Made by a program: the position numbers and the translations under genes. Below are positions 61,686-64,000 of a stretch of DNA of 64,000 nt, piece by piece. The notes below the pieces were generated by a model that worked only from the letters and a program-made list of their open reading frames with translations, had not been told where the DNA came from and did not search any database. The stretch is from UMGS1279 sp045536815 (lineage in GTDB: Bacteria; Bacillota; Clostridia; Oscillospirales; Acutalibacteraceae): assembly GCA_045536815.1 (NCBI GenBank), contig JAZSOH010000004.1, positions 43,319 to 107,318 of the forward strand, in the 5' to 3' direction. How positions within the stretch are numbered: the first letter of the stretch is position 1; each line of letters starts with the position of its first letter.

Positions 61686-63487
61686 TGAAAACCGATAAAA
61701 CACTAAATAAAAAAAGTGCCTTTAAAAATGATATTTGGATGATAAGGCAAATTTTTAGCTGCACTCCATCTTTTGCTATATTAAATATCTTTTTTGGAGT
61801 GCTTTGGGGCATTTTGGACTCCATAGGAATTGTTTATTCTAAAACGCTTATAGATTCAGTTACAAACGGTAGCACCTTCGAAAAGGTTCTTAAAATAATT
61901 ATAATTTATGCCATTTACTTAATTATAAGCGGTGCATTAAACAATTGGTTCATACATATTTTTAATACCTCAATCAAAGAAAAACTTCATATTCGTCTTT
62001 ACACTATGCTATTTAAAAAAGCAACCAGTCTGGACCTTGAAAAATATGATAATCCCGAATTTTATAACGACTTTATTTGGTCTCTTGACGAAACCTATCA
62101 ACGAGCAGCAAACCTTATAGAAGACCTTAGTAGATTTATACATCGAATCATAGGCTCTATCGCCCTGTTTGCAGTACTGTTTTCTATAGATTATTTGGTG
62201 GCAATCGTCATTCTACTGGGCTCGGCAGCAAGAATTGTTGTATCTATTTTCGACAATAAACTTATGCGAAAAATAAGTGAAGAAAACCGCCCTTTTTTAA
62301 GAAAAGACAGTTATATTCAAAGGGTGCATATTCTACCAGATTACGCAAAGGATTTAAGAATAAGTCGGGTTGCAGAAATTTTTATAAACGAATATCGTAA
62401 AAACAAATCCGAAAAAGACAGTATTATAAATAACTATGCAAACAAAAAAACTATACTTAGGTTTTTGAATCCTTTTATTCCCCTTGTTGCAGAAACGGTT
62501 ATATACATTTTACTTCTCTACAAAATCATTGTTACAAAATCGCTATCTGTCGGTAGCGTAGCCGTTGCGGCAAGTAGTATATGGCGAGTATCCTTCTTTT
62601 TTAGGGATATTGTTACAAGATTTATGCGTTTTCATGAGCACGGTATTTTTATAGAAAAGATTATAACCTTCCTTGAAAGCAAAACAAAAATAGTTTCAGG
62701 AACAAAAAGGGCTTCTGAGTTTGAAAATCTTGAAATTAAAAACTTGTCTTTTTCTTACCCTAATAAAGAAAAAGGGGAAGAGGTTTATGTTCTTAAAAAC
62801 ATAAATCTTAAAATTAAAAAAGGCGAAAAAATCGCTATAGTGGGTTATAATGGTGCAGGAAAAACAACCCTCACAAAGCTTATTATGCGACTTTATGAAA
62901 GCGATATCGGGGAGATTCTTTATAACGGCATAGACCTTAAAAATTATGATATACCTTCTTTGCGAGACAAAATCGCTGCCGTTTTTCAAGATTATCGTAT
63001 ATTTTCCGGCACTATTGCAGAAAACGTAGTTGGCGGAGTTTATGATGGCGATTCCGACCAAAAGGTTATTGAAGCACTAAAAAAATCGGTCTTTGAAGAA
63101 AAGCTTTCCAGCCTAAAAAACGGAATAAACACTCTGCTTACACGCGAATTTAGCGATAATGGCGTAGAGCTTTCGGGCGGAGAAAAGCAAAAAATAGCAA
63201 TAGCGAGAGCCTTTTATAAAAACGCTGACCTTATAATTTTAGACGAACCATCGGCAGCTTTGGACCCTAATGCAGAATATTTACTTAACAAATCGATAGC
63301 GGAATATGCTAATGATAAAACTGTTATATTTATTTCCCACAGACTTTCCACTACCAGACACGCAGATAAAATTTATATGTTTGACGGCGGTGAAATTATT
63401 GAAAGCGGCACTCACGAAGAACTTATAAAAAAAGGTGGAAAATACGCTTATATGTTCAATTTGCAGGCAGAAAAATATAGAAAATAG
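61685..63487 (+). CDS. ABC exporter half-transporter 2 (membrane and ATPase fused)
   Basis: 600 aa with the same layout as half-transporter 1. Walker A is GYNGAGKTTLTKLIMR, Q-loop FQDYRIFSG, signature ELSGGEKQKIAIARAF, Walker B LIILDEPSAALDP, H-loop ISHRLSTTRHA. Both halves have the catalytic Glu, so neither ATP site looks degenerate. The pair probably forms a heterodimer exporting a peptide, lipid or drug; nothing in the sequence names the substrate. GGAGGTGG lies just upstream, inside the previous gene. Confidence 0.92.
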   Translation: MKTDKTLNKKSAFKNDIWMIRQIFSCTPSFAILNIFFGVLWGILDSIGIVYSKTLIDSVTNGSTFEKVLKIIIIYAIYLIISGALNNWFIHIFNTSIKEKLHIRLYTMLFKKATSLDLEKYDNPEFYNDFIWSLDETYQRAANLIEDLSRFIHRIIGSIALFAVLFSIDYLVAIVILLGSAARIVVSIFDNKLMRKISEENRPFLRKDSYIQRVHILPDYAKDLRISRVAEIFINEYRKNKSEKDSIINNYANKKTILRFLNPFIPLVAETVIYILLLYKIIVTKSLSVGSVAVAASSIWRVSFFFRDIVTRFMRFHEHGIFIEKIITFLESKTKIVSGTKRASEFENLEIKNLSFSYPNKEKGEEVYVLKNINLKIKKGEKIAIVGYNGAGKTTLTKLIMRLYESDIGEILYNGIDLKNYDIPSLRDKIAAVFQDYRIFSGTIAENVVGGVYDGDSDQKVIEALKKSVFEEKLSSLKNGINTLLTREFSDNGVELSGGEKQKIAIARAFYKNADLIILDEPSAALDPNAEYLLNKSIAEYANDKTVIFISHRLSTTRHADKIYMFDGGEIIESGTHEELIKKGGKYAYMFNLQAEKYRK

Positions 63488-63500
63488 CTTTAAAATTCAA

Positions 63501-63529
63501 TTGACACAGTAGATTATAATTAGTATAAT
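63501..63529 (+). promoter_or_regulatory. Consensus sigma-A promoter of the GH106-like gene
   Basis: TTGACA, 17 bases, TATAAT: a full match to consensus, about 47 bases before the ATG. Confidence 0.85.
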
Positions 63530-63575
63530 ATTTTTATAAAAATGGCTAATTTCCCCTTTTAAGGAGTTACACATT

Positions 63576-64000
63576 ATGAACAAAAATTTTCTTAAAAATC
63601 CACCAAGTAAATATCGTCCCGCGCCTTTTTGGTCCTGGAACGAAAAATTAGAGGTTCCCGAAACATTATTCCAAATCGATGAAATGGAAAAGGCGGGTAT
63701 CGGCGGCTTTTTTATGCACGCCCGCGGCGGTCTGAAAACGGAATATCTTTCTGAGGAATGGATGGAATGTGTGGATGCCTGCGCGGATGAGGCGGAAAAG
63801 CTTGGCATGAATGCCTGGGCATACGACGAGAACGGATGGCCCAGCGGTTTTGCCGGAGGCAAGCTTCTGGAGGATGAAAACAACCGGGATATGCATATCG
63901 TACCGGAAAAAGGTGCTTTTGATCCGGCAGCTGACGTGTCTTATTTAATCACAGACAACGCTTTGCTGCGGCAGAATGATGGGCAGCAACCCGGCGAGTA
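63576..64000 (+). CDS. GH106-like glycoside hydrolase, 5' part (cut by window end)
   Basis: 141 codons are visible, with no stop before the window end. The ATG has AAGGAG ten bases upstream. The N-terminus PPSKYRPAPFWSWNEKLE, then MEKAGIGGFFMHARGGL, YLSEEWMECVDACADEAEKL and AWAYDENGWPSGFAGG, is the hallmark of large proteins related to GH106 alpha-L-rhamnosidases. No signal peptide, so it is probably cytoplasmic. The first ~45 codons use local AT-rich codons; after about 63710 the gene turns to CTG, CGG, CCG and GCC. This may be domain-level transfer, a natural gene of foreign origin, or an assembly joint. Confidence 0.7.
   Translation, partial: MNKNFLKNPPSKYRPAPFWSWNEKLEVPETLFQIDEMEKAGIGGFFMHARGGLKTEYLSEEWMECVDACADEAEKLGMNAWAYDENGWPSGFAGGKLLEDENNRDMHIVPEKGAFDPAADVSYLITDNALLRQNDGQQPGE

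Overview
The window looks like the chromosome of a low-GC, spore-forming-type member of the Clostridia (Firmicutes/Bacillota), most like an uncultured gut Oscillospirales- or Christensenellales-type organism. Pointers are: T-box leaders on thrS and cysE-cysS, a SAM-I riboswitch on metK, an FMN riboswitch on a RibU-type transporter, the tepA-ftsK order known from Bacillus/Clostridia, a SpoIIQ-like M23 protein, DUF1385/YqhQ next to prmC, strong GGAGG ribosome sites and near-consensus sigma-A promoters with 17-base spacers. No phage, IS element, CRISPR array, rRNA or complete tRNA gene was seen.

Layout. 1-33 kb is a housekeeping block, almost all on the minus strand: a membrane-protein fragment (plus), thrS with its T-box, rhaB, DUF378, a run made of tepA, ftsK, ygiQ, an MBL-fold hydrolase and DUF3006, then yebC, a SpoIIQ-like M23 peptidase, an EF-G paralogue, a small P-loop ATPase, pgi, a D,D-carboxypeptidase, and a T-box-controlled cluster (cysE, cysS, a methyltransferase, mnmA, a LUD protein). 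A long operon follows: lipoprotein, response regulator, histidine kinase, yqhQ, prmC, recA, recX, rimO, pgsA. It ties envelope sensing, DNA repair and phospholipid synthesis into one transcript.

33-49 kb is the accessory region and the most interesting part. Two tandem cassettes each encode a very long secreted protein (about 2525 and 1401 aa) built of repeated carbohydrate-binding-like beta-sandwich modules, followed by a membrane-anchored clan GH-A-like glycoside hydrolase (630 and 658 aa). The two hydrolases are clear paralogues, as are the two repeat proteins. Four modules of the larger repeat protein also carry a Cys-rich insert. I see no cohesin, dockerin, LPXTG or S-layer anchor. I read this as a duplicated and expanded surface glycan-binding and cleaving system whose family assignment is open.

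49-55 kb returns to metabolism: FMN riboswitch-ribU, SAM riboswitch-metK, and a minus-strand operon (GNAT, aldose-1-epimerase-like, SDR, L-serine dehydratase). 55-64 kb holds an M29 aminopeptidase, a 1052-aa cytoplasmic glycoside-hydrolase-like protein divergent from a pair of ABC exporter half-transporters, and, cut by the window end, a GH106-like hydrolase with a full consensus promoter and a marked change of codon use after its first ~45 codons. With rhaB near the other end, this suggests use of rhamnose-containing glycans, which is inference only.
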